Assembly (NCBI GenBank): GCA_963759795.1
Contig: CAVXAR010000006.1
Span: forward strand, 485,051-549,050
DNA: 64,000 nucleotides
Reading direction: 5' to 3'
Source: Luteitalea sp963759795
GTDB lineage: Bacteria; Acidobacteriota; Vicinamibacteria; Vicinamibacterales; Vicinamibacteraceae
Part shown: positions 54,015 to 62,754 of the stretch, one piece after another
Layout: the number at the start of each line of letters is the position of its first letter
Numbering within the stretch: position 1 is the first letter of the stretch
The notes under the pieces: generated by a model
Seen by the model: the letters and a program-made list of their open reading frames with translations, nothing else
Told to the model about the DNA's origin: nothing
The model's database searches: none
Program-made: the position numbers and the translations under genes

Positions 54015-55601
54015 CTACCCCTCGGCGACGAGGCGCTCGAGGGTCGAGCTCGGGCTGGTCGGCCTGCAGGCGGTCGAGCCAGTACGGGCTCTCGAACAGG
54101 GCGAGCAGCGTGCCGTCGCTCTTGGCCAGCACGTCGACGCCGCGCATGCGCCGCAGCGTCGGCGCGCTGGCCGCGTCGGTGCGGCGGGCCACCGGGTAGC
54201 TGGTGTGGCGCAGCTCGACCGGCGCGCCGAACTCGTTCTCGAGCCGGCACTGCGCCACCTCGAACTGCATCGGCCCGACGGCGGCGAGCACCGGCGCCTG
54301 GTCGCCGAGGTCGGGGTCGCGCAGCACCTGCACCACGCCCTCCTCGTCGAGCTGGGCGATGCCCTTGCGGAACTGCTTGAACCGGCCGGTGTCCCTCACC
54401 CGGGCCACCGCGAAGTGCTCGGGGGCGAAGCTCGGGAGCCGGGGAACTCGACCGGCTCGTCGAGGTAGAGGGTGTCGCCGACGCGCACGTCGGTGGCGTT
54501 GACCAGGCCGACCACGTCGCCGGGGAAGGCCTCCTCGACCGTCTCGCGCTCCTGGCCGAACACCGTGTGGGCGTACTTGGTGGCGAACGGCTTGCCGGTG
54601 CGGCCGTGGGTGACGACCATGCCGCGCTCGAACGTGCCCGAGCAGACCCGGATGAAGGCGATGCGGTCGCGGTGCGCCGGGTCCATGTTGGCCTGCACCT
54701 TGAACACGAAGCCGCGAGACGGCGCGTCGAGCGCGCGCGCCTCGCCCTCGAGTCGACGCGCGGGCGGCGGCGACGGCACGAGGTCGATCACCGCGTCGAG
54801 CAGCAGGCGCACGCCGAAGTTGGTGAGCGCCGAGCCGAAGAACACGGGCGTCAGCTCGCCGGCCAGGAACGCGTCGCGTCGAAGTCGGGCATGACGCCGT
54901 CGAGCAGCTCGAGCTCGTCGTGCGCGTGCGTCCCACGCCTCGCCCTCCTCGGCCGCGGCGCGCTCGGCGTCGACGACCTCCTCGGGCGCCATCGGTGGCG
55001 CCGCGGGCGGTGCGGGTGAAGCGGATGAAGTCGCCGGTGCGGCGGTCGATCACGCCGCGGAAGTCGCCGGCGATGCCGACCGGCCAGGTGACCGGCGCGC
55101 GCACGCAGGCCGATCTTCTGCTCGATCTCGTCGAGCAGCTCGAGGGGCTCGCGGCCCGGGCGGTCCCACTTGTTGATGAAGGTGAGCAGCGGCAGGTCTG
55201 CGGGCCCGGCACACCTCGAACAGCTTGAGGGTCTGGGGCTCGATGCCCTTGGCCGCGTCGAGCACCATGACCGCGGCGTCGGCCGCGGCGAGCACGCGGT
55301 AGGTGTCCTCGGAGAAGTCGCGGTGGCCCGGGGTGTCGAGCAGGTTGACGACGCGGTCGCGGTAGGGGAACTGCAGCACGGTCGAGGTGATCGAGATGCC
55401 GCGCTGCTGCTCGAGCTCCATCCAGTCCGACGTGGCCGACCGCCGGCCCTCGCGGGCCTTGACCGCGCCGGCCTCGGCGCCGAGCGCGCCGCCGTAGAGG
55501 AGGAACTTCTCGGTGAGCGTGGTCTTGCCGGCGTCGGGGTGGGAGATGATGGCGAAGGTGCGGCGGCGGGCCGCCTCGTCGAGGGTGATGGCACCCCGCA
55601 A
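54015..55601 (-). CDS. prfC: Peptide chain release factor 3 (multiple frameshifts)
   Basis: Translational GTPase that recycles RF1/RF2 from the ribosome, about 525 residues. TTG 55601 leads into DEAARRRTFAIISHPDAGKTTLTEKFLLYGG (G1), then SDWMELEQQRGISITSTVLQF (G2), NLLDTPGHRDFSEDTYRVLAAADAAVMVLDAAKGIEPQT (G3), and FINKWDRPGREPLELLDEIE (G4). Further on are FFGSALTNFGVRLLLDAVIDLVPSPP and VFKVQANMDPAHRDRIAFIRVCSG, with C-terminal VGPMQFEVAQCRLENEFGAPVEL. The stop TAG is at 54,017-54,015 after LERLVAEG. At least five frame changes interrupt it. Identity is secure. Confidence 0.93.
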
Positions 55602-55664
55602 GCAAACCGCGGAACCGCGGGCGACAACGTCGGGGCGCAGCGGTTCCCGGCGCGTCGAAGCGGC

Positions 55665-56128
55665 TCAGTCGAGCTCGATGATGCCCAGCCGCACGGCGGG
55701 CAGCACGGCGTGGGTGAGGCTCTGGGTGTCGAGCCGGCGGTAGATGGCGTTGAGGTGGTTGTGGACCGTCTTCTGGGTGATGCCGAGCTCGCGTGCGACC
55801 TGCTTGGTGCTGAGCCCGTTGGCGATGGCCTGGAGGATCTCGACCTGTCGCTCGGACAGCAGCGGCTCGAGGCGCGGCGTGGGCGCCTCGGTCGTCGGCG
55901 TCGGGCGCCTCGGCCGGTGCGGCGGCGGGCACGGTCGACGGCTGGATCTCGCCCGCGACGACCGCCCGCACCATCACGACGAAGTCGGGGCGCAGCAGCC
56001 GGGCCAGCTCGACGTGCCTGCGCGCCGTCGCGCGCCTCGCCCACGACGGTCTCGCCCGCCGCGGCGAACGCGCGGTGCAGGCTGGCCCGCAGGATCTGGA
56101 GATCGTCGGCGAGCAGGATGCGGTTCAT
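55665..56128 (-). CDS. LuxR-type response regulator with shortened receiver domain
   Basis: ATG 56128 overlaps the xseB stop. The receiver start is clear (MNRILLADDLQILRASLHRAFAAAGETVVGEARDGAQA), reaching ELARLLRPDFVVM, where the phosphorylatable aspartate sits. It then jumps to VRAVVAGEIQPSTVPAAAPAEAP, a linker, and LLSERQVEILQAIANGLSTKQVARELGITQKTVHNHLNAIYRRLDT, a typical LuxR/NarL DNA-binding domain, ending LGIIELD. About 154 codons in total against the usual 210, so roughly 50-60 residues of the receiver domain are missing. The gene also has frame changes. Whether the shortening is natural or an assembly loss is undecided. Confidence 0.78.
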
Positions 56129-56428
56129 GGGACCGGCTCGTCGTCCTCGTCGTCGGACTCGTCGGGCCGGCGTCGGCGGACGTCCCCGCCGGGCCGGGTT
56201 GGTCGTCGAGCTCGGCGACGATGCGGTCGACCTGCAGCCGTGCCGCGTTGATGCGCGATCGCGGCAGAAGCGGATGAGCTCGCTCGCCCGCTCGACCTTG
56301 GTGGCCGAGCAGGTCGATGTCGAGCGCGTCGTCCTCGAGGTCGGCGAGCAGATCGTCGAGCTCGGCCATCGCGGCGGCGTAGCCGGGGGGGGCGTCGCGG
56401 TCGACGGGTTCGGGTGCGGCTCAGCCAT
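56125..56428 (-). CDS. xseB: Exodeoxyribonuclease VII small subunit (frameshifted)
   Basis: About 100 residues, ATG 56428, five bases after xseA. AELDDLLADLEDDALDIDLLA, KVERASELIRFCRD and INAARLQVDRIVAELDD give the two-helix XseB pattern, although an unusual acidic tail (DSSDDEDDEPVP) follows. Frame changes near 56,270-56,310 and 56,390 are needed to join the pieces. Partner of XseA in mismatch-repair and single-strand degradation. Confidence 0.82.
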
Positions 56429-56433
56429 GGGCC

Positions 56434-57837
56434 TCAGCCTCCGCTGTGGTGGCGGCCGTCGGTGACGATGCTGTGGACCGTGCCGTCGGCCACGCGGGTG
56501 ACCAGCGTGTCGTCCGGCGCGACGTCGCGCGTCGAGCGGCAGCACGGTGCCGTCGGCGTGGCGGGTGATCGACCACCCGCGCGCCAGCAGGCGGGCCGGG
56601 TCGAGCGCGCGCAGGCGGGCCTCGGTGAGGTCGAGCTGGCGGTCGAGCGCGGTGATCTCGCGCGGCACGCGCGTGCGCACCAGGTGCGACCGAACGGTCG
56701 AGCGTGCGTCGCGCGCGGGTGAGGTGGTCGCGCCGCCACGGCGCCGCGACCGCTCGCGCCGCCGCTCGAGCCGGTGCTCGGCGCGCGACGCGGTGTGCGC
56801 GGCCTCGCGTGCGAGCCGGGTCGCGAGGTTGTCGGCCCGGTGGCGGCGGCGCGCAGCCGACGAGCGCGCGGCACGTGCCGAGCGCGGTGCGCGTGCCGCG
56901 TACGAGGACGTGTCGTGCTCGCGCAGCGCGTAGCTGCGCGAGCGCGGGCGATGTCGAGCCACAGTCCGTCGGACGGCCTCGCGGAAGCTGCGGACCCGCG
57001 CGACGAGCGCGGCCGCGCACGCGGTGGGCGTCTTGTACGCGATGTGCGCGACGTCGTCGGCGATGCTGCGGTCGACCTCGTGCCCGACGCCGGTGAGCAC
57101 CGGCCGGTCGAGCGTGGCGATCGTGCGGGCCAGTCGCTCGTCGTCGAACGTCGCGAGATCGGCGCGCGAGCCGCCGCCGCGCACGAGCGCGACGACGTCG
57201 ACGTCGGTGCGCGCGAGGCGGCGCAGGGCCCGCATCGACCTGCTCGCCGGCACCCGCGCCCTGCACCTTCGCGTCGACGAACGTGACGTGGAACGCGAGC
57301 CCGCTCGCCTCGAGCTCGTGCACGAAGTCGTGGTACGCCGCGCTGCCGACGCTGGTGACGAGGCCGACGCGCAGCGGCACCAGCGGCATCGGGCACCGTG
57401 CGTTGCGGTCGAGCAGGCCGGCCTCGCGCAGCCGGCGCAGGACGCGCTCACGGTCGACGGCCAGCTGACCCAGCGTGTACACCGGGTCGATGCCGGTCAT
57501 GCGCACCTGGAGACGGCCGTTGCGCTCGTTGAACGACCACCGCGCCACGGATGCGCACGCGCACGCCGTTGTCGATGCGGGCGATGCCGGCGCGCTTCAG
57601 CGTGCGGTTCACCACGTCCTTGTTCATGTGGAACAACGGCGACGGCGATGCTGGGCGGTCGCCGGTCTGCCCGATGTCGTCGCGCCGGCTCGACGAGGTC
57701 GAAGTACACGTGGCCGCGGCTGCGGTGTCAGGCCGGTGATCTCGCCCGGTGACCCACACGTCGTCGGCGAACGTGTCGTCGAGGCCCGGGCTGATCGACC
57801 GGGCAGCGTCGGCGACGGTGTAGGTGTCGTTCGTCAT
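56434..57837 (-). CDS. xseA: Exodeoxyribonuclease VII large subunit (multiple frameshifts)
   Basis: Catalytic subunit of ExoVII, about 467 residues, ATG 57837. NDTYTVADAARSISPGLDDTFADDVWVTGEITG is the OB-fold start. It continues HMNKDVVNRTLKRAG, ARWSFNERNGRLQVRMTGIDPVYTLGQLA, PMPLVPLRVGLVTSVGSAAYHDFVHELEASGLAF, and the conserved DVDVVALVRGGGSRADLATFDDERLARTIA and RPVLTGVGHEVDRSIADDVAHIAYKTPTACA. The C-terminus has ARLLARGWSITRHADGTVL. Several frame changes are present. The start lies almost exactly at the next join, and AT-richer sequence just upstream (to about 57,868) may be its promoter. Confidence 0.9.
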
Positions 57838-57880
57838 TCGCTTTGACGGTACGGTGAAATCTTCTAGGACACACGTTGCT
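57838..57880. other. Probable chimeric join, block B to block C
   Basis: On the minus strand a TonB-receptor reading (GHKLELLRVWNQPVLRTSNV) ends here and the upstream region and ATG of xseA begin about 30 bases on. GC content falls sharply to the right. The receptor is cut mid-barrel, so this too is a break inside a gene, with no mobile element in sight. Exact point within about 20 bases is uncertain. Confidence 0.62.
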
Positions 57881-60452
57881 GGTGCGCAGCACGGGCTGAT
57901 TCCACACGCGCAGCAACTCCAGCTTATGCCCGCCGTTGCCGATGTAGCCCGCTTCCAGCACCGTGTCCCTGCCCAATTGGCGCTGCACGTTGAAGATCCA
58001 TTGCAGCAGGTACGGCGTGCGGCGATTGGTGTTATTGGCCAGTGTGAAGGTGGGGCCCTGACAGCGGCCGGTCCAGTTCGAGCACGTGCCGCCCTCAGTT
58101 TCCAAGGGTCGCTGATGTTCGCATTTGGACGCTCGGAGTCAGCCGTAAATTGCGACCGGCCGCCGACATTGCGTGAGAGGTCGAAGCGAGCCTCCACGAT
58201 GTCCTGCACAAAAAACACGCTCCTCCCCGTGCGAACCGTCCAGTTTTCCGCGGGACGATACGCGAGGCTGATGCGGGGCGCGAAATCGTTCTTGTCCTTC
58301 TTCACGGTTTCCGGACCCAGCAGGTCGTCACCCGTGACGGTGGGATTGCCGTCGTGAAAGCGGAACGGCAGCCCTTCGTGGAAGTCGCCCGAGCCGGGCC
58401 GGAACAGCAACGGCACCCGCGCGCCCGGAACCAGTGTTCCCGTCAGTAGACGCCCGAATCGTAGACGATAAACGTTGATCATGCCCCGGTATTTGTCGTG
58501 ATACGGCGGCGTGTTCTCATAGCGGACGCCGAGCTCCGCGGTCAGCTTCGGCGTGATCTTCCAGGTGTCCTGGAGATAGAGGAGAGAATACGGTCGCGCG
58601 AAACAAGCCATTCGAGAAGGCGCGCGCGCGCGTCGGCCGGTGACGCTCACGCCAACAGATAATCCGCAAAGGGATGGCCCGTGACGCCGCGCGGGCGGGG
58701 TTTGCGTCGCGTTCTTCTGAGAATCCGAAACTGCCGCGCGTGAAGGCATTTCCGGTTTCGTTGTACCGGTCGCGGCGAATTTCACCCCCGAAACGGATTG
58801 AGTGCTTGCCGCGAATGACGCACATGTTGTCGATCCATTGGAAGATCGACGTGCGGCCGACAAATGGTCCGTTGCCCTGCTCGCCGAAACCGGACAGGCC
58901 CAGGCCCAGATCCAATGGAGGGCGTGCCGTAGGACAGTTCCACCGGCGAACTGCAGACCAATTATGCCGAGCTCTCCCGTCACATCCCGTTTAAACGGCG
59001 TAGAAGCGCCGCTGGTCGTTATGAACTGGGTGACTCCGAAGCGGAACTCATTCACGATCGTCGGGCTGAACGTACGGATATTGCTGAGCAGTACTGATTG
59101 GTCTCGGTCAGGATGTTCGCCTCCTGATCCTCGAAAGGAGGCAATGTCCTTGTAGTCCTCATCGCTCCAGCTGAAGCGGCCAACCAGGTGGATTTCAGGC
59201 TTTGCAGATAGTCCAGCCGCTGGTTGAACTGCTCCCAGGTGATGGGCCGGTCTCGCTGGCGGTGAATATTGCCCAGAATGTCATCGTCGGGCCGGATGCG
59301 CCTTCGGGTAGAACTCCAGGAGTTTGTGGAAATTGGGTGAAATTGTGACGCGGGAATCACGTTACCGGGGAATTGCAGTGCTGAAGCCGCCCGCGGATTT
59401 CCGGCGGCATCGGTGGAGAACGTTCGCGACGCCGGATCGAAAATATAGTACGCCCGGAGGCGGAAAAGTCGCCCGGCGCGCATCCGGTCCGGCGCGACAT
59501 TGGAAGGCCCTGCAACGTCTTGTCTTTCGCGCAGCGATTCGAAGTTCGACATGAAGAACAGCTTGTTGCGAATCAGGCGGCCGTCAGAGCGAAGCCGAAT
59601 TGATTGCGCAGGAATGGATTCTTATCGCCCGCCTGCCGGTACTCCTTGGCGTCGAAATTGTCATTCCGAACAAATTCGAAACCGGCTCCGTGAAAGTCGT
59701 TGGTCCCGGCCTTCGTCGCCACGTTGATCTGCACCGCGCCCCGGCCGAACTCGGCGGAATAGACGCCGGTTTCGATCTTGAACTCCTGAAGCGCATCGAT
59801 CGACGGTTGCAGCGCATAGAGGTTGTAGCTCATGTCGGTGTTTTCAAGACCGTCGAGCGTGTAGTGGTTGAACTGATTCCGCGAGCCGGCCACGGATATG
59901 GATTTCTCGGTTCGCGTCCCGCCCTTCCGCGCCGCCGCCTCGCCCCCCGCGCCCTGCTCGGCGGAGACGTTCGGACTCAGCGCGACCATCTGCAGGTAGT
60001 TGCGTCCATTGAGAGGCAGTTCAACGATGCGCCGGTTGTCGATCACCGTGCCCACCGTCGCGTTCTCCGCCGACAGCAGTTCGGCCCCGCCCCTGCACTT
60101 CGATCGACTCCGTCACGCTGCCGACTTCGATGGTGAAATTGACGCGCACCGAGTCCGCCACCTGCACGCGCACCTCGCTGCGCGTTGCCGATTTGAAGCC
60201 GTCCTTCTGCACGCGAACTTCGTAGACTCCCGGCGGCACGAATGGGATCGTATAGTTGCCCCCTTCGTTCGTGCTCACCTTGCGCGCCTGGCTGGTGGCG
60301 GTATTCAGTAGAGTGACGCTTGCGCCCGCCGCAACCGCCCCGGAGGAGTCCGTTACGGTTCCCGTAATCTCTCCAAATGTTTGTGCCGATCCGCAGATCG
60401 ATCCGGCGATCGTCGCCAGAACCACAAACAGGACCCACTGTCGCAATATCAT
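57875..60452 (-). CDS. TonB-dependent receptor with N-terminal carboxypeptidase-regulatory domain, truncated and frameshifted
   Basis: Outer-membrane receptor of the large Acidobacteria/Solibacter type. ATG 60452 behind GGAGGG; signal peptide LRQWVLFVVLATIAGSICGSAQ; then the beta-sandwich FGEITGTVTDSSGAVAAGASVTLLNTAT...YTIPFVPPGVYEVRVQKDGF. The plug region has RRIVELPLNGRNYLQMVALSPNV, NHYTLDGLENTDMSY, ALQEFKIETGVYSAEFGRGAVQINVATKAGTNDFHG. Barrel pieces follow (ENWTVRTGRSVFFVQDIVEARFD, TPYLLQWIFNVQRQLGRDTVLEAGYIGNGGHKLEL). About 860 residues remain of a usual 1,000 or more. Numerous frame changes occur in between, and the C-terminal barrel is lost at the join near 57,870. Such receptors often import oligosaccharides; the substrate is unknown. 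Confidence 0.88.
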
Positions 60453-60586
60453 CAATCCCTCCGGTAGAGTTCCGCCCGATTTGGTAGCGCGAATAATATC
60501 ACACGGTTCCCCCAAGTCGGGCAGGACGCTCTGACACTGTCCTCGGCTTATCCCGGCTTCTGCGAAGCGAGAAGGAATCTGGTATT

Positions 60587-61855
60587 TTGACGAAATGGGT
60601 GAGTGGCAAAAGGTTCCCGCAGGCGGGCGTACTGCTGGATGATTTGCGCCGCGACGCGGCGGCCTACTTTCTTCGCGAGGTGGATGCAGAGACCGGGTTG
60701 ATCGCGGACCGGACGGAGCCGGGCGCTCCCTGCAGTATTGCGGCGGTAGGGATGGGCCTGACCGTGTACGCCGCGTCGGTGGAAGGCGGCATTCTGTCCC
60801 GGAGCGATGCCGTGGGACTCACTCTAAGGGTCCTGCGGTTTCTTGCGTCCAGCCCGCAGGGCCGGGAACCGGATGCCACAGGTTACAAGGGGTTTTATTA
60901 TCACTTTCTGGATAAAAAAACCGGGCGTCGGGCGGGCAATTGCGAGTTATCCACGATAGACACAGCCATCCTGATGGCTGGTGTCCTCACTGCAGCGACT
61001 TACTTCGACGAGGAGCCGGAGATACGGAGCTTGGCGGAATTTCTCTATCAGCGGGTGGACTGGCGATGGGCTCAGCGGGGGCAGGCGAGCATCAACCACG
61101 GCTGGAAACCGGAGACCGGATTCCGCAGGTGGCGGTGGGACAGGGGCTACAGCGAGGCGCATATCCTGTATGTGCTGGCCCTGGGGTCGCCGACGTTTCC
61201 AATTGAGGAGGCGGGGTATCAGCAGTGGATCTCCACTTTTGCGTGGGAAAAAATATACGGGATTGAACACTACCATGCGGGGCCGTTTTTCATCCACCAG
61301 TTATCCCAGATCTGGCTGGATTGCCGCGGCGTTTTCGATGCGGCGAACCGTCGCGCAGGAATAGATTACTTCGAAAACAGCCGGCGCGCCGCTTATGTAC
61401 AGAGAGCGTATGGGATTGCTGATCCGCTTGGGTTCGCCGGCTACGGGGAGAACGGCTGGGGATTGACGGCCAGCGATGGACCGGGGCCGGCCATGCGGAA
61501 AGGGCGGCGATTCTTTGGTTACCGCGCGCGCGGGGTCCCGTGGGGGCCCGATGACGGCACGCTGTCACCGTGGGCCATCGCGGCCTCACTCCCGTTCGCG
61601 CCCGACATCGTTTTGCCTGCCCTTCTGTATTGGTCCCGGGAGGAACCCGGCGTCAAGGTGAGTGTGAACCCTTCGTTTTCCGAGCAGGGCTGGGTTTCTC
61701 CATGGCTATTCGGCTTGAACCAGGGGCCGGTGGCGCTCATGATCGGGAACTATCAATCCGAAACGATCTGGCGGACGATGAAGCGCTGCCCCGCGATTGT
61801 GCAGGGGATGCGGCGGGCGGGATTCGCCGGTGTCCAACGCCTACACTCAAACTAA
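60587..61855 (+). CDS. Glucoamylase-like (PF10091, GH144-type) glucanase
   Basis: 422 residues; starts TTG 60587 (AAGGA upstream) or GTG 60599. An alpha/alpha-barrel glycosidase-like protein: DLRRDAAAYFLREVDAETGLIADRTEPGAPCSIAAVGMGLTVYA, LRFLASSPQG, GFYYHFLDKKTGRRAGNCELSTIDTAILMAGVLTAATYFD, WRWAQRGQASINHGWKPETGF, YSEAHILYVLALGSP, GPFFIHQLSQIWLDCRG, YGENGWGLTASDGP, PDDGTLSPWAIAASLPFAPD. This is the glucoamylase (PF10091) family that includes endo-beta-1,2-glucanases (GH144). No signal peptide is seen, so it may be cytoplasmic or the start may be wrong. Divergent from the TonB receptor with a shared 134-base promoter region. Confidence 0.85.
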   Translation: MTKWVSGKRFPQAGVLLDDLRRDAAAYFLREVDAETGLIADRTEPGAPCSIAAVGMGLTVYAASVEGGILSRSDAVGLTLRVLRFLASSPQGREPDATGYKGFYYHFLDKKTGRRAGNCELSTIDTAILMAGVLTAATYFDEEPEIRSLAEFLYQRVDWRWAQRGQASINHGWKPETGFRRWRWDRGYSEAHILYVLALGSPTFPIEEAGYQQWISTFAWEKIYGIEHYHAGPFFIHQLSQIWLDCRGVFDAANRRAGIDYFENSRRAAYVQRAYGIADPLGFAGYGENGWGLTASDGPGPAMRKGRRFFGYRARGVPWGPDDGTLSPWAIAASLPFAPDIVLPALLYWSREEPGVKVSVNPSFSEQGWVSPWLFGLNQGPVALMIGNYQSETIWRTMKRCPAIVQGMRRAGFAGVQRLHSN

Positions 61856-62751
61856 ATGCGCAACCAGGGCTATGCCTACACCACAATCATCAGCAGCAAA
61901 TACCTTGGGCAAACCCTCCTCTCCCACTTGGCGAGCCTCTATCCCCACTCAACTCCACAAGCCTGGCAACAAAAACTGAACAACGGCGAAGTCACCCTCA
62001 ACGGCGTCGCCGCCACCGGAAGCGAAGCGGTCACTTTAGGTCAGACCCTTGTCTGGAACCGTCCCCCCTGGATCGAACCAGACGCCCCCCGGCACTTCGA
62101 AGTCCTGTTTGAAGACCCCCATCTGTTGGCCGTCGACAAGCCCGGCGGCCTGCCCACCCTCCCCGGCGGCGGCTTCATGGAAAACACCCTCCTGCGGTTG
62201 GTGCAAAAGCAAGCCGCCAACGCAAACCCTGTCCACCGGTTGGGCCGTGCCACCACCGGCATCGTCCTCTTCGCCAAGACACAGGAGGCGGCATCTAACC
62301 TGTTCGCAAACTGGAACACACCCAAAATTCAAAAAATCTACCGGGCGCTGGCTCAAAACAAGGCGCAGCACGACGTTTACGAAATCCTCACGCCCATCGG
62401 CCTCGTACCGCATCCGCTCATCGGTTCCGTCTGGGCCGCCAATCCAAGTGGCAAACCGTCAAAGTCCCTGGCAAAGGTGATCTCGCGCACCGCCGGCACC
62501 ACGACATTTGAGGTAAGCCTGCATTCGGGCCGCCCTCATCAAATCCGAATCCATCTGGCATCCATCGGCCATCCCCTGGTAGGTGATCCTCTGTATGGCC
62601 CTACCGGCCAGCCTTGGAAATTCTCCCCGGCCTCCCCGGCGATGGAGGATATTTCCTGCACGCCCACTATCTGAAATTCCGCCACCCCATCACTGGAGAA
62701 CCAATCGATCTTGAGGCGCCTTTGCCGCCCGAATTCTCATCGAATCACTAG
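61856..62751 (+). CDS. RluA-family pseudouridine synthase (frameshift near the end)
   Basis: RNA pseudouridine synthase, about 297 residues, ATG 61856 directly after the previous TAA. An S4-like N-terminus (YLGQTLLSHLASLYP, NNGEVTLNGVAATG) precedes the catalytic domain: VLFEDPHLLAVDKPGGLPTLPGGG, the active-site HRLGRATTGIVLFAKT (aspartate position is replaced by G in HRLG-R-A; the family normally has HRLDRxTSG), KIYRALAQN, and SGRPHQIRIHLASIGHPLVGDPLYG. Near 62,630 the frame changes and the tail reads LPGDGGYFLHAHYLKFRHPITGEPIDLEAPLPPEF to the TAG at 62,749-62,751. The missing aspartate at HRLG is notable. Confidence 0.85.
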
Positions 62752-62754
62752 GAT

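Noticed and set aside
52953..54468. Several plus-strand open frames in block B
   Set aside because: They are antisense to glutamate-dehydrogenase-family and release-factor-3 coding sequence and are extremely arginine-rich, as expected for shadows in very GC-rich DNA.
51985..57870. Horizontally acquired genomic island
   Set aside because: The block carries housekeeping genes (prfC, xseA, xseB), begins and ends inside genes, and has no integrase, att-like repeat or tRNA. A chimeric assembly explains it better.
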